Source: Arthrobacter sp. Y81 (lineage in GTDB: Bacteria > Actinomycetota > Actinomycetes > Actinomycetales > Micrococcaceae). From it: 64,000 bases of DNA. Shown in pieces: positions 26,463 through 35,043 of this stretch. A program made the position numbers and the translations under genes. The notes under the pieces were generated by a model. It was not told the origin of the DNA and searched no databases. It saw only the letters and a list, made by a program, of their open reading frames with translations. How positions within the stretch are numbered: position 1 is the first letter of the stretch; each line of letters starts with the position of its first letter. The stretch covers positions 1 through 64,000 of the forward strand of contig NZ_PJIL01000018.1 of NCBI RefSeq assembly GCF_002929335.1, given 5' to 3'.

Positions 26463-26657
26463 CTATTCCCGCGGAGCTTTGCTGTGATCGGCTATATGCG
26501 CCGTGGCCGCGTGCTCGCGAATCTCGGTGACTCCCGACGCGGCTGCTGCGCTGTCACGATAGACGCCCGATTCGGCCAGGATGTTGCCTGCGCCGTTGAT
26601 TAGCCGGATGCGTACGCCGCCTTTTTCAGCGGCGACAAGTTCGAATTTTCCTGCCAT
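26463..26657 (-). CDS. Minimal DUF1508 protein, 64 aa
   Basis: Starts MAGKFELVAAEKGGVRIRLINGAGNILAESGVY and ends with the AAASGVTEIREHA helix, matching the N-terminal halves of the other two DUF1508 proteins in this window but without their tails. It therefore represents the single-domain form. No operon partner; the BASS gene downstream ends in the same direction after a 100-bp gap. Function unknown. Confidence 0.72.
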   Translation of the reverse strand: MAGKFELVAAEKGGVRIRLINGAGNILAESGVYRDSAAAASGVTEIREHAATAHIADHSKAPRE

Positions 26658-26806
26658 GCTGTTTCACTCCCCCAGGGTGGTGCGCCTGCAATATGGCCGC
26701 AGAACTGCTCCCGCAACAATTCTAGATGACAAAACCTGTCACATGAGTTACAAGACGCATTGTGTCGTTTGTGAGACGGCAGGGAGCATGCCGCCAAATG
26801 CTGCAG

Positions 26807-28309
26807 CTAGTGGCCGGCGTTGAGCTTCCCTGCCAGTTTTTCGCGCATCTGGACACTGGCGGAGTTCAGGCCGATCAGCTCCACTTCGCGGCCGTGCCTG
26901 CGGTATTTCTCGGTGACGGCGTCCAGGACGGCGATGGTGGAGGCGTCCCACAGGTGCGAGGCGTGGAGATCGATGATGACGCGGTCCACTGTGGGCGCGG
27001 AATCGCGGGCGTATTCGAACTGGGTGTAGAGGTCGTTGGAGGAGGCGAAGAACAGCTCCCCGTCCACCGTGTAGGTCGCGACTGTCTCGCCGTTGATCTC
27101 GATCTCCGTACGCTCCACAGTTGCGAAATGGGCAACCCGCCGGGCGAACATGGCCATGGCCGCCAGTACGCCGACCCCCACCCCGATCGCCAGGTTGTGG
27201 GTGGCCACCACGGTGCCCACGGTGATGACCATGACGGCGGTCTCCGACTTGGGCATCCGCTTGAGCGTCTTCGGGGCGACGGAGTGCCAGTCGAAGGTGA
27301 TGGCGGAGACGAAAATCATCACGGCCACCAGCGCTGCCATAGGGATCAGGCCCACAATGTCACCCAGCGTCACCACCAGGACCAGCAGGAAGACGCCGGC
27401 GAGGAACGTGGAGACCCGGCTGCGGGCGCCGGATCCCTTGACGTTGATCATGGTCTGGCCGATCACTGCGCAGCCGCCCATGCCGCCCAGGAAGCCGGTG
27501 ACGATGTTCGCCACGCCCTGGCCCCAGGACTCGCGGGTCTTGTTGGAGCGGGTGTCCGTGATGTCGTCAACGAGCTTGGCCGTCATGAGCGATTCAAGCA
27601 GGCCCACCAGCGCCATGGACAGTGCGAACGGGGCGATGGTCTGCAGCGTTTCCAACGTCAGGGGCACATTGGGAATGAAGAAGGTGGGCAGGCTTTCGGG
27701 GAGTGCGCCCTTGTCCTGGACGGCCGGAACGTCGATGTTGGCCAGCACCGCGAACAGCGTGAGAGCGACGATCGCGACGAGCGGGGACGGCACGGCCGAC
27801 GTCAGCCGCGGGAGCGCAACGACGATCACCAGGCCAACCGCCACGAGCGGATACACCAGCCACGGAACGTTGATCAGCTCCGGCAGCTGCGCCATGAACA
27901 CCAGGATGGCCAGCGCGTTCACGAACCCCACCATCACCGAGCGCGGAATGAAGCGCATCAGCCTGGTGACGCCCAGGAGCGCCAGCAGGATCTGGAAGAC
28001 CCCCGCCAGGATCACCGCGGCGATCAGGTAGTCCAGGCCGTGGCTCCGCATCAGCGGGGCGATCACCAGGGCAACCGCGCCGGTGGCGGCGGAGATCATG
28101 GCGGGCCGGCCGCCCACGAAGGAGATGGTGACGGCCATGGTGAAGGACGCGAACAGCCCGATCCGGGGATCCACGCCGGCAATGACGGAGAACGCAATGG
28201 CCTCGGGGATCAGGGCCAGCGCTACCACCAGCCCGGCCAGGGCTTCAGTCTTGAGGCGGCGCGGGGAACGGAGCGTAGCCCGGACGGATTGGAGTTGTTC
28301 GGGCTTCAT
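26807..28309 (-). CDS. SulP-family anion permease with STAS domain
   Basis: 500 aa. The membrane part begins LKTEALAGLVVALALIPEAIAFSVIAGV and carries the SulP motif GGMGGCAVIGQTMINVKGSGARSR. From residue ~390 the C-terminal STAS domain follows (VDGELFFASSNDLYTQFEYA...VIIDLHASHLWDASTIAVLDAV). Members move sulfate, bicarbonate or dicarboxylates. It is seven bases downstream of the RelA/SpoT-like gene, suggesting one transcript. Substrate not determined. Confidence 0.9.
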   Translation of the reverse strand: MKPEQLQSVRATLRSPRRLKTEALAGLVVALALIPEAIAFSVIAGVDPRIGLFASFTMAVTISFVGGRPAMISAATGAVALVIAPLMRSHGLDYLIAAVILAGVFQILLALLGVTRLMRFIPRSVMVGFVNALAILVFMAQLPELINVPWLVYPLVAVGLVIVVALPRLTSAVPSPLVAIVALTLFAVLANIDVPAVQDKGALPESLPTFFIPNVPLTLETLQTIAPFALSMALVGLLESLMTAKLVDDITDTRSNKTRESWGQGVANIVTGFLGGMGGCAVIGQTMINVKGSGARSRVSTFLAGVFLLVLVVTLGDIVGLIPMAALVAVMIFVSAITFDWHSVAPKTLKRMPKSETAVMVITVGTVVATHNLAIGVGVGVLAAMAMFARRVAHFATVERTEIEINGETVATYTVDGELFFASSNDLYTQFEYARDSAPTVDRVIIDLHASHLWDASTIAVLDAVTEKYRRHGREVELIGLNSASVQMREKLAGKLNAGH

Positions 28310-28315
28310 CTGTTC

Positions 28316-29422
28316 CTATGGCTTGGTCTGACGGTAGCGCTCGATCTGCTTCAGCCGCCGCAGGAGGCTGTCGCGCCGGGGGTGCGGAACGACGTCGGGC
28401 GCCTCCGCGGTGAGGTCAATGTGTTTGGTGCCGTACTGCCACAGCAGCAGGTCATCCAGCAGCCGGTCCGGGCCGGGGGAGTACCTGTGGTCCAGCGCCT
28501 TGCGGACTTCGGTGATCCGGTTGGCACTGAGCAGCCCTGCAAGCTGCACGGTCTGGTTGAGGCCGTGGGCCGCCATCAGCTCGGCTGCCCAGCCCCAGTC
28601 ATCATCCACTTTACGGTCCACGTGCGGCAGGAGCGTGCGCCAGACGTCGCGGATCCGGTTCGGCGTCAGCTGCGCGGCGCCCTCTCCGTCCATGTCCCAG
28701 TAGCCGCGGACTTCCTCGTAGCGCTCGTGCAGGTCCGCGAACGCGCCCTCCACTGTTTCCAGCATGGCGGCTGTGGCGGTGAACTGCCGGTCGAAATGGG
28801 GAGTCCACGCGCGGGGGTCCTCGGCCTTGAAGCGGATATCGTGCTCGATCTCGCTCCAGGCGTGGGCAAAAACGGTACGGATCTGGCATTCGAAAAAGTA
28901 GCTGCCGTTGGGCTGGATGTCCGGGTTGAACACCTGCTGGTACTCCTTGACCGCCTCGTTCTGGAAGGTCCGCAGGATCAGGTGGCGGCTGGAGTAGCCG
29001 TAGGTGCCGGACTCGATGGAGCCGATGTCCTTTTCGCGGTCGCCGCGGCAGTCAAACAGCTGGCGCTGGCGCTTGATCAGGTTGGCTACCACCGCGTTCT
29101 CCGCCGGAAGCTTGGTGATGACGCGGACGCCCACCATGTCATTGAGGGTCCGGAACGGGTCCGGGAACTTCAGGACGGGCGGTCCGCCCGGTTCCAGCGG
29201 CTCTTCCGTCCGGGAGATCTTTTCCTTGAACGACTCCACGGATTTGGTGCGGCCGGTGACGAACAGGGGTGTCACCTCGGTGTCCTTGAGCATGCTCCGC
29301 AGCGTAAGCAGGACTTCGCGCGTGACCAGCTTGAGGGCAGGCCGGACCCGCTCGTAGAGCTCCACGTTTTGCTGCACGGACTCGCGCAGGCCTGCGTCCA
29401 GGCGGTCCCAGTTGGTAGCCAT
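28316..29422 (-). CDS. RelA/SpoT-domain protein (small-alarmone-synthetase-like)
   Basis: 368 aa, without the HD, TGS or ACT domains of full RelA/SpoT. Synthetase motifs are in order: VTGRTKSVESFKEKISR (~55-71), DMVGVRVI, YGYSSRHLILR and FECQIRTVFAHAWSEIEHDI (~180). After this a ~170-residue helical extension without known domain completes the protein. It may make (p)ppGpp or a related nucleotide, or pyrophosphorylate another target as toxic members do. Its transcription with a SulP permease hints at control of, or by, anion uptake. No antitoxin-like small gene is evident next to it. Confidence 0.8.
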   Translation of the reverse strand: MATNWDRLDAGLRESVQQNVELYERVRPALKLVTREVLLTLRSMLKDTEVTPLFVTGRTKSVESFKEKISRTEEPLEPGGPPVLKFPDPFRTLNDMVGVRVITKLPAENAVVANLIKRQRQLFDCRGDREKDIGSIESGTYGYSSRHLILRTFQNEAVKEYQQVFNPDIQPNGSYFFECQIRTVFAHAWSEIEHDIRFKAEDPRAWTPHFDRQFTATAAMLETVEGAFADLHERYEEVRGYWDMDGEGAAQLTPNRIRDVWRTLLPHVDRKVDDDWGWAAELMAAHGLNQTVQLAGLLSANRITEVRKALDHRYSPGPDRLLDDLLLWQYGTKHIDLTAEAPDVVPHPRRDSLLRRLKQIERYRQTKP

Positions 29423-29569
29423 GTTTCCAGCTTACGGGTGGCGTATGACAGCCATGCGAGGTGACACTCCTGCGGACTGCCGTTGAACGGCCCGCGCTTG
29501 AACGATTGCAAGGCGCCGCCGCGACGGTGGCGGGCGCAAGGTGACAGGCCGCCAAGGTAGGCTCGGCAC

Positions 29570-30478
29570 ATGGCTGATCTGCGGCGTCGGACCCTGCTTT
29601 TACGGGGGTTGCCCGCCGCAGCAGCGGTGACACCGGGGGCACTGTCCGCTTCCTGTTCGTCGGGCCCGAAGGAGGACGCAGTGAAGCGGCACAAGTACCA
29701 GTACGGCGGTGACCCCAGCCAGTGGGGTGAGCTCTTCCTGCCGGAGGCCCTGGGAACCCGGGGCGTGGTGGTGGTGATCCACGGCGGGTACTGGCGCTCG
29801 CAGTACGGCGCGGAGCTGGGCGAGCCGCTGGCCCGGGACCTTGCCATGCACGGAATGCCGGCCTGGAACCTGGAGTACCGGCGCGCCGGCAACGGCGGCG
29901 GCTGGCCGCACACCTTCGAGGACGTACTGGCGGGGATCGACAAGCTCGGGGACGTCGCCGGGATCCACGGGCTCGGTCTGGACAAAGTGGTGGCCCTGGG
30001 CCACTCGGCCGGCGGGCATCTCGCCGTCTGGGCGGCCGGCCGGACCAGGCTCGGCCAGCTCGGCGCGCCCGACGCGGACCGCCAGCTGCAGCGGAAGAAC
30101 GACGACGACGGCGCCGTGCAGCTCACCGGTGTGGTCAGCCAGGCCGGCCTGCTGAACCTGGCCGCCGCCGAAAAACTCAACCTCAGTAACGGTGCCGTCA
30201 GCAACCTGCTGGGCGGGTCGTCGGGAAAGTACCCGAAGCGCCACAAATTTTCCGACCCCATGAGCGCCATCCCGCTGCGGGTTCCCGTTTACGCCGTCCA
30301 CGGCAGCGACGACGAAGATGTGCCCCCGAGCCAGTCCGAATCCTACGCCCGGGCGGCCAGGGCTGCGGGCGGACCCGTCCAGCTGCTGAAGGTGCCGGGC
30401 GACCACTTCTCCCTGATCGACCCCAAGGCGCCGGCCTACCGGAAGTGCCGGGATTTGGTCCAGGAACTCCTGGGCTGA
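29570..30478 (+). CDS. Alpha/beta hydrolase, probable Tat-exported lipoprotein
   Basis: 302 aa. The N-terminus LRRRTLLLRG has a twin-arginine run, then a hydrophobic segment and a lipobox-like LSASC (Cys ~29), so it is probably exported by Tat and lipidated. The hydrolase core has the oxyanion motif VIHGGYWRSQYG, nucleophile elbow GHSAGGHLA, acid GSDDEDVP and His in GDHFSLID. It resembles kynurenine formamidase or BD-FAE type esterases. Substrate unknown. Confidence 0.8.
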   Translation: MADLRRRTLLLRGLPAAAAVTPGALSASCSSGPKEDAVKRHKYQYGGDPSQWGELFLPEALGTRGVVVVIHGGYWRSQYGAELGEPLARDLAMHGMPAWNLEYRRAGNGGGWPHTFEDVLAGIDKLGDVAGIHGLGLDKVVALGHSAGGHLAVWAAGRTRLGQLGAPDADRQLQRKNDDDGAVQLTGVVSQAGLLNLAAAEKLNLSNGAVSNLLGGSSGKYPKRHKFSDPMSAIPLRVPVYAVHGSDDEDVPPSQSESYARAARAAGGPVQLLKVPGDHFSLIDPKAPAYRKCRDLVQELLG

Positions 30479-30560
30479 GCCGGCGTTCCCTTAGACTGGA
30501 CGAAGGTGCGCCGGGAAGTCTGGTCGGCATGACTTTGTCGACTCAACGTTTAGGACACTC

Positions 30561-31913
30561 ATGAGCCACATGCCACCGCCCACGCCCGCCGCAAAACCCC
30601 GCTTCACCGTCCTCGGCTACGGCAGCTACGCGGAATCGCTGCGCATCGGCGAAATCCTGCGCAAGGAAACGGTGGGCGGCGCGTTACTGGTTGCGGCTGC
30701 CGTGATCGCCCTGGTCTGGGCGAATTCACCTCTCTCCGCCAGCTACTTCGCCTTGCGGGACTTCCGGATCGGCTACGAACCCTGGCACCTCGAACTCAGC
30801 CTGGGCGCCTGGGCCGCCGACGGCCTGCTGGCCATCTTCTTCTTCCTGGTGGGCCTGGAACTCAAGCGTGAGTTCGTGGCGGGCGACCTGCGGCAGCTCA
30901 GCAAATCGGTGGTGCCTGTGGCGGCCGCCGCCGGCGGCGTTCTGGTCCCGGCCCTGATCTATGCCGCAATGAACATATACAGCCCGGAAACCCTGCGCGG
31001 CTGGGCCATCCCCACGGCCACGGACATCGCGTTTGCCGTGGCTGTGCTGGCAATCATCGGCTCGCATCTGCCCAGTGCCCTGCGCATCTTCCTGCTCACC
31101 CTGGCCGTGGTGGACGATCTGATTGCCATCAGCATCATCGCGTTCTTCTACTCCAGCGACATCCAGCCCGCCCCGTTGCTGCTGGCCCTCATCCCGCTGG
31201 CGCTCTACACCTTCCTGGCGCAGAAGTACCGCCGCTTTTTCGGCACCCACTTCATGGCTGCCTGGGCCATCCTCCTGCCGCTCGGCATTGCCACCTGGGC
31301 ACTGGTGCACGCGTCCGGCATCCATGCCACCGTGGCCGGCGTGCTGCTGGGATTCGCCGTGCCGGTGCTTCGGTCCAAGGCCAGCGGCGGCCCCGAGGCC
31401 GGGCCGGGCCTTGCCGAAATCTTCGAGCACCGCTTCCGGCCCATCTCCGCCGGAGTCGCCGTTCCCATCTTTGCCTTCTTCTCCGCCGGCGTGGCCGTCG
31501 GCGGCTGGGAAGGGCTGGGCTCCGCCTTGGCTGACCCCGTGGCCATCGGCATCATCATGGCCCTCGTTTTGGGCAAGCCCGTCGGCATTATGGGCACCAC
31601 GTGGATCCTCACCAAAGCCACCAGGGCCCGGCTGGACGGATCCTTCAAGTGGATCGATGTCTTTGGAGTCTCGCTCCTGGCCGGAATCGGCTTCACCGTG
31701 TCGCTGCTGGTCGCGGAACTCAGTTTCGGCCACGGCAGCCTGCATGACGACCACGCGAAGGTGGGCATCCTGGCGGCGTCGCTTCTCGCAGCAATCCTGG
31801 CCACTGTGGTGCTGCGGGCCAGGAACCGCCAGTACCGCCTGGCCGAGGAGCGGGAGAAGGTTGACTCGGACCAGGACGGCATCCCGGACGTCTACGAACA
31901 CGGAAGCCGCTGA
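30561..31913 (+). CDS. nhaA: Na+/H+ antiporter NhaA with acidic C-terminal tail
   Basis: 450 aa, 12 helices. [18 protein letters not shown] and [18 protein letters not shown] carry the paired aspartates of the NhaA ion site; [15 protein letters not shown] is the end of the core. It exchanges Na+ for H+ for pH and salt homeostasis. Family members usually end near 390 aa; here a basic/acidic tail finishes with DSDQDGIPD, a DxDxDG calcium-loop-like motif, which is unusual. Confidence 0.92.
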   Translation: MSHMPPPTPAAKPRFTVLGYGSYAESLRIGEILRKETVGGALLVAAAVIALVWANSPLSASYFALRDFRIGYEPWHLELSLGAWAADGLLAIFFFLVGLELKREFVAGDLRQLSKSVVPVAAAAGGVLVPALIYAAMNIYSPETLRGWAIPTATDIAFAVAVLAIIGSHLPSALRIFLLTLAVVDDLIAISIIAFFYSSDIQPAPLLLALIPLALYTFLAQKYRRFFGTHFMAAWAILLPLGIATWALVHASGIHATVAGVLLGFAVPVLRSKASGGPEAGPGLAEIFEHRFRPISAGVAVPIFAFFSAGVAVGGWEGLGSALADPVAIGIIMALVLGKPVGIMGTTWILTKATRARLDGSFKWIDVFGVSLLAGIGFTVSLLVAELSFGHGSLHDDHAKVGILAASLLAAILATVVLRARNRQYRLAEEREKVDSDQDGIPDVYEHGSR

Positions 31914-31932
31914 CGCTCCAAACATCCCTTGA

Positions 31933-31960
31933 AACAGCATACCCCTAGGGGTATGCTGTT
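31933..31960. promoter_or_regulatory. Perfect 28-bp palindrome, CsoR/CstR-type operator
   Basis: AACAGCATACCCCT is followed immediately by its exact reverse complement. The core ATACCCCTAGGGGTAT matches the GC-tract operator of CsoR-family repressors (copper sensor CsoR, persulfide sensor CstR). It lies 43 bp upstream of a CstB-like persulfide dioxygenase, so a persulfide-sensing regulator encoded elsewhere is the likely binder. Formation of a hairpin terminator for nhaA is possible but there is no T-tract. Confidence 0.75.
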
Positions 31961-32003
31961 CGGTGTGGCCGGGAAACCGCCGCGCCCCGCCGAGGAGGAT
32001 GCC

Positions 32004-33428
32004 ATGGACGTCATTGTCATCGATACCCCGCAGCTGGGGGACCGGAGCTACCTGGTGCACGACGGCACGGTGGGCCTTGTCATCGATCCGCAGCGGGACA
32101 CGGACCGCGTGGAGGCTGCCGCCCGGGAAGCGGGCGTGACCATCACCCATGTCGCTGAAACCCACCTGCACAACGACTACATCACCGGCGGCCCGGAGCT
32201 CGCCAAGGCCCATGATGCGAAGTACCTGGTGAACGCCGCCGATGCGGTGCAGTTCGAGCGCGAGGCCATCACCGACGGCCAGGCTGTCCGGGTGGGATCC
32301 CTGACCGTAAAGGCCGTCGCCACGCCGGGGCACACCCACACGCACCTCTCGTTCATCGTGGACGACGGCGAACAGCAGGCGGTCTTCTCGGGCGGCAGCC
32401 TGCTCTACGGCTCGGTGGGCCGGACGGACCTCGTAGCCGAGGCGGACACGGTGGGCCTGACCCATGACCAGTACGCTTCCGTGCGCAGGCTCGTGGCCGA
32501 GGCCCGGCAGGACGCGGCGCTCTTCCCGACACACGGTTTCGGGTCCTTCTGTTCATCAGGCCCGGCCACCGGCGCCGCCTCCTCCACGGTGGGCGAGCAA
32601 GTTACCGCCAACCATGCCCTGGCCGACCCGGACGAGGACCACTTCGTCCAGGAACTCATCGCCAACCTCTCCGCGTATCCGTCCTACTACGCGCACATGG
32701 GCGCCCGCAACGCCAAGGGACCCGGTCCCGCCGACCTCGCCGTCCCGGAGTCCGTGGACCCCGCCGAGCTCACCCGCCGCCTTCACGACGGCGAATGGGT
32801 GGTTGACCTCCGCCGCCGCGTGGCCTTCGCCAGCAACCACCTCAAAGGCAGCGTCAGCTTCGAATACGGGCGCGGCTCCAACTTCACCACGTACGTGGGC
32901 TGGGTCCTGCCCTGGGAAAAGAAGCTCACCCTGGTGGGATCGCATAACGACGTCGAAAAAGCCATCCGCGACCTTTCCCGCATCGGCATCGATTCGCCGG
33001 ATGCCGCCGTCGGAACCGAACCGCAGGCGCTGGCGCCGGATGCCGCCGTCGCCTCCTACCCGCGCGTGGGCTGGGACGGCCTGCTGGCGGGCCGCAGCGA
33101 AAGCGACACGGTCCTGGATGTCCGGCGCGCAGACGAGTTCGCGGCGTCGCACGTGGCCGGAGCAGTCAATGTCCCCGTGCACCAGCTCCTGGCCCGCATG
33201 GACGACGTGCCTGCCGGAAAGCTGTGGGTGCACTGCGGTTCCGGTTACCGGGCCGGAGTCGCCGCCAGCCTGCTGCAGCGTGCGGGCAGGGACGTGGTGC
33301 ACCTGGACGCGAGGTTCGGCGACGCAGAGGCGGCCGGAGTCCAGCTGGCCGGTGTCCAGCGGGAGGCGGTCAAGCCGGAGAAGGCCAAAACGGGAGCGCG
33401 CGCGGCCCCGTTCTCTGGCAGAGTATGA
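32004..33428 (+). CDS. CstB-like persulfide dioxygenase-rhodanese fusion
   Basis: 474 aa from ATG 32004, preceded by GAGGAGG. An ETHE1-type metallo-beta-lactamase domain comes first (ETHLHNDYITGG and TPGHTHTHLSF metal ligands; FPTHGFGSFCSSGP). A pseudo-rhodanese without an active Cys follows (VVDLRRRVAFASNHLKGS), then a true rhodanese with Cys in WVHCGSGYRAGVAASLL. This three-part order is that of S. aureus CstB, which oxidises persulfides to sulfite and thiosulfate. It overlaps the PfkB gene by four bases. Confidence 0.87.
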   Translation: MDVIVIDTPQLGDRSYLVHDGTVGLVIDPQRDTDRVEAAAREAGVTITHVAETHLHNDYITGGPELAKAHDAKYLVNAADAVQFEREAITDGQAVRVGSLTVKAVATPGHTHTHLSFIVDDGEQQAVFSGGSLLYGSVGRTDLVAEADTVGLTHDQYASVRRLVAEARQDAALFPTHGFGSFCSSGPATGAASSTVGEQVTANHALADPDEDHFVQELIANLSAYPSYYAHMGARNAKGPGPADLAVPESVDPAELTRRLHDGEWVVDLRRRVAFASNHLKGSVSFEYGRGSNFTTYVGWVLPWEKKLTLVGSHNDVEKAIRDLSRIGIDSPDAAVGTEPQALAPDAAVASYPRVGWDGLLAGRSESDTVLDVRRADEFAASHVAGAVNVPVHQLLARMDDVPAGKLWVHCGSGYRAGVAASLLQRAGRDVVHLDARFGDAEAAGVQLAGVQREAVKPEKAKTGARAAPFSGRV

Positions 33429-34450
33429 GCATGCTCACAGTTATTGGCGAAGGCCTGGTCGACGTTGTCCAACGCTCCTCGGGAATCGAAGCCCACGTGG
33501 GCGGCAGCCCGCTCAACGTGGCGGTGGGACTGGCCCGGCTGGACCATCCCGTGCAGTTCATTGGCAGGTTCGGACGCGACGCCTACGGCGAGTCCGTGGC
33601 CGCCCACCTGAAATCCAGTTCGGTCATGGTGCCGCAGGGCCCGGATGCCCTGCCAACCAGCGTGGCCACCGCCCTGATCGACGACGACGGCGCTGCCACC
33701 TATACGTTCGACCTCGCCTGGGAGCTCCCCGGGCTCAGCGGCCGGCTGCCGTTCATGCTGCAGGGCACAACCCTGGTGCACACCGGTTCCATAGCCACCA
33801 TGCTGGCACCGGGCGCCGCCGAGGTGCTTGCCGCCGTCGAGCACGCCCACCCGTCCGCCACCATCAGCTTCGACCCCAATTGCCGCCCCAGCATCATCAC
33901 CGACGTGGACTATGCCCGCCGGCAGGCGGAAAAGTTCGTGTCGCTGGCCGATGTGGTGAAGGCCTCCGACGAGGACCTCGAATGGCTGTACCCCGGCGTG
34001 GACGTCCTTGATTCGGCCCGGCGGTGGCTCTCCCTGGGCGGTTCCGAAGGGCCCGCGCTGGTGGTGGTCACCCGCGGCGCGGCCGGCCCCTGGGGCATCA
34101 CCGCAGCCGGTGAAGCCGAGTTCCCTGCCCCCAAGGTTGATGTGGCAGACACCGTCGGTGCGGGGGATTCCTTCATGGCCGCGTTGATTTCCGGGTTGGT
34201 GGACCGGGGCCTGGACGGTGCCCAGAACCGGAAGGAACTGCGTGAATTCCCCGCCGAATCGCTCCGCGAACTCCTGGCCCATGCCGCCTGGGCAGCCGCC
34301 GTAACGGTGTCCCGGCCAGGGGCCAACCCGCCCACCAGGGCCGAGCTCAACCACTTCGAGCTCGAGAGCCTGGAACGCGACGGCTTGGAACGCGATGCCG
34401 CGGAGCTCGCCGGAGCCGACCTGAGGAATGCCGACTCCACCAGCAACTGA
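33425..34450 (+). CDS. PfkB-family sugar kinase (fructokinase-like)
   Basis: 341 aa, ATG overlapping the upstream stop as ATGA. GEGLVDVVQRSSGIEAHVGGSPLNVAVGLARLD is the PfkB N-terminal motif (fructokinase-like ..GGSP.NVA..), and DTVGAGDSFMAALISGL the C-terminal signature with the catalytic Asp. A 40-residue acidic C-terminal extension is present. It probably phosphorylates fructose or a related sugar; its place behind a sulfur gene is not explained by metabolism. Confidence 0.82.
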   Translation: MSMLTVIGEGLVDVVQRSSGIEAHVGGSPLNVAVGLARLDHPVQFIGRFGRDAYGESVAAHLKSSSVMVPQGPDALPTSVATALIDDDGAATYTFDLAWELPGLSGRLPFMLQGTTLVHTGSIATMLAPGAAEVLAAVEHAHPSATISFDPNCRPSIITDVDYARRQAEKFVSLADVVKASDEDLEWLYPGVDVLDSARRWLSLGGSEGPALVVVTRGAAGPWGITAAGEAEFPAPKVDVADTVGAGDSFMAALISGLVDRGLDGAQNRKELREFPAESLRELLAHAAWAAAVTVSRPGANPPTRAELNHFELESLERDGLERDAAELAGADLRNADSTSN

Positions 34451-34460
34451 AAGGCAGCAG

Positions 34461-34970
34461 ATGTCTCCCCACGATTCCCCGTCCCTGCGGGTCAGCAGCG
34501 AGTCCTTCCACGACGGCCAAACGCTGCCGCCCGCCCAGCGCAGCGGCAAGATGCGCGCCGGCGGCAAGGACGAATCACCGCAGCTGAGCTGGAGCGGCGC
34601 TCCGGAGGGCACCAAGGGCTACGCGGTCACCATGTTCGATCCCGATGCCCCGGGCCGCGGCGGATTCTGGCACTGGGCCGTGCTGGACGTTCCAGCCGGC
34701 GTAACCTCGCTTCCCGCCGGAGCCGGGGCGGAGGGCGGTCGGCTGCTCCCAGCCGGTGCACTGCAGCTGAAGAACGACGGCGGTTTCCATGGCTACCTGG
34801 GGGCCGCGGCGCCGCCGGGCCACGGGCCGCACCGCTACGTCGTCACGGTGTACGCCCTGGACGTGGAGCACCTCGGGCTGGACGCCGGGTTCAGCCCGGC
34901 CAAGCTCGAGCCGAAGCTGGCGCCGCACATGCTGGGCCGCGGGACGATCACGGGCATCTTCGAACGCTGA
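34461..34970 (+). CDS. YbhB/YbcL family Raf kinase inhibitor-like protein (PEBP)
   Basis: 169 aa from ATG 34461, 10 bp after the kinase stop. PEBP motifs LSWSGAPEGTKGYAVTMFDPDAPGRGGFWHWAVLDVPA and GHGPHRYVVTVYALDV are clear, with the conserved anion-binding Asp and His. Bacterial members are small ligand-binding proteins of uncertain function. Confidence 0.88.
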   Translation: MSPHDSPSLRVSSESFHDGQTLPPAQRSGKMRAGGKDESPQLSWSGAPEGTKGYAVTMFDPDAPGRGGFWHWAVLDVPAGVTSLPAGAGAEGGRLLPAGALQLKNDGGFHGYLGAAAPPGHGPHRYVVTVYALDVEHLGLDAGFSPAKLEPKLAPHMLGRGTITGIFER

Positions 34971-35043
34971 GCCCGAATTCGCGCGTCTGGGCCGGACTTG
35001 GATCCAGGGCGGACCCGCCGCCGGCCCCACGTAGACTGGCACT

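Noticed and set aside
26762-29464. 900-codon open frame on the plus strand opposite the SulP and RelA/SpoT genes
   Set aside because: It is antisense to two well-supported genes and its translation is low-complexity His/Asp/Gly/Gln-rich without domains, as expected for a GC-rich antisense frame.
31933-31960. Palindrome as terminator of nhaA
   Set aside because: No T-tract follows and the core matches a CsoR-type operator; an operator role is preferred, though not excluded as both.
30726-32534. 602-codon minus-strand frame opposite nhaA and the CstB-like gene
   Set aside because: It spans two complete plus-strand genes and a palindrome; composition is shadow-like.
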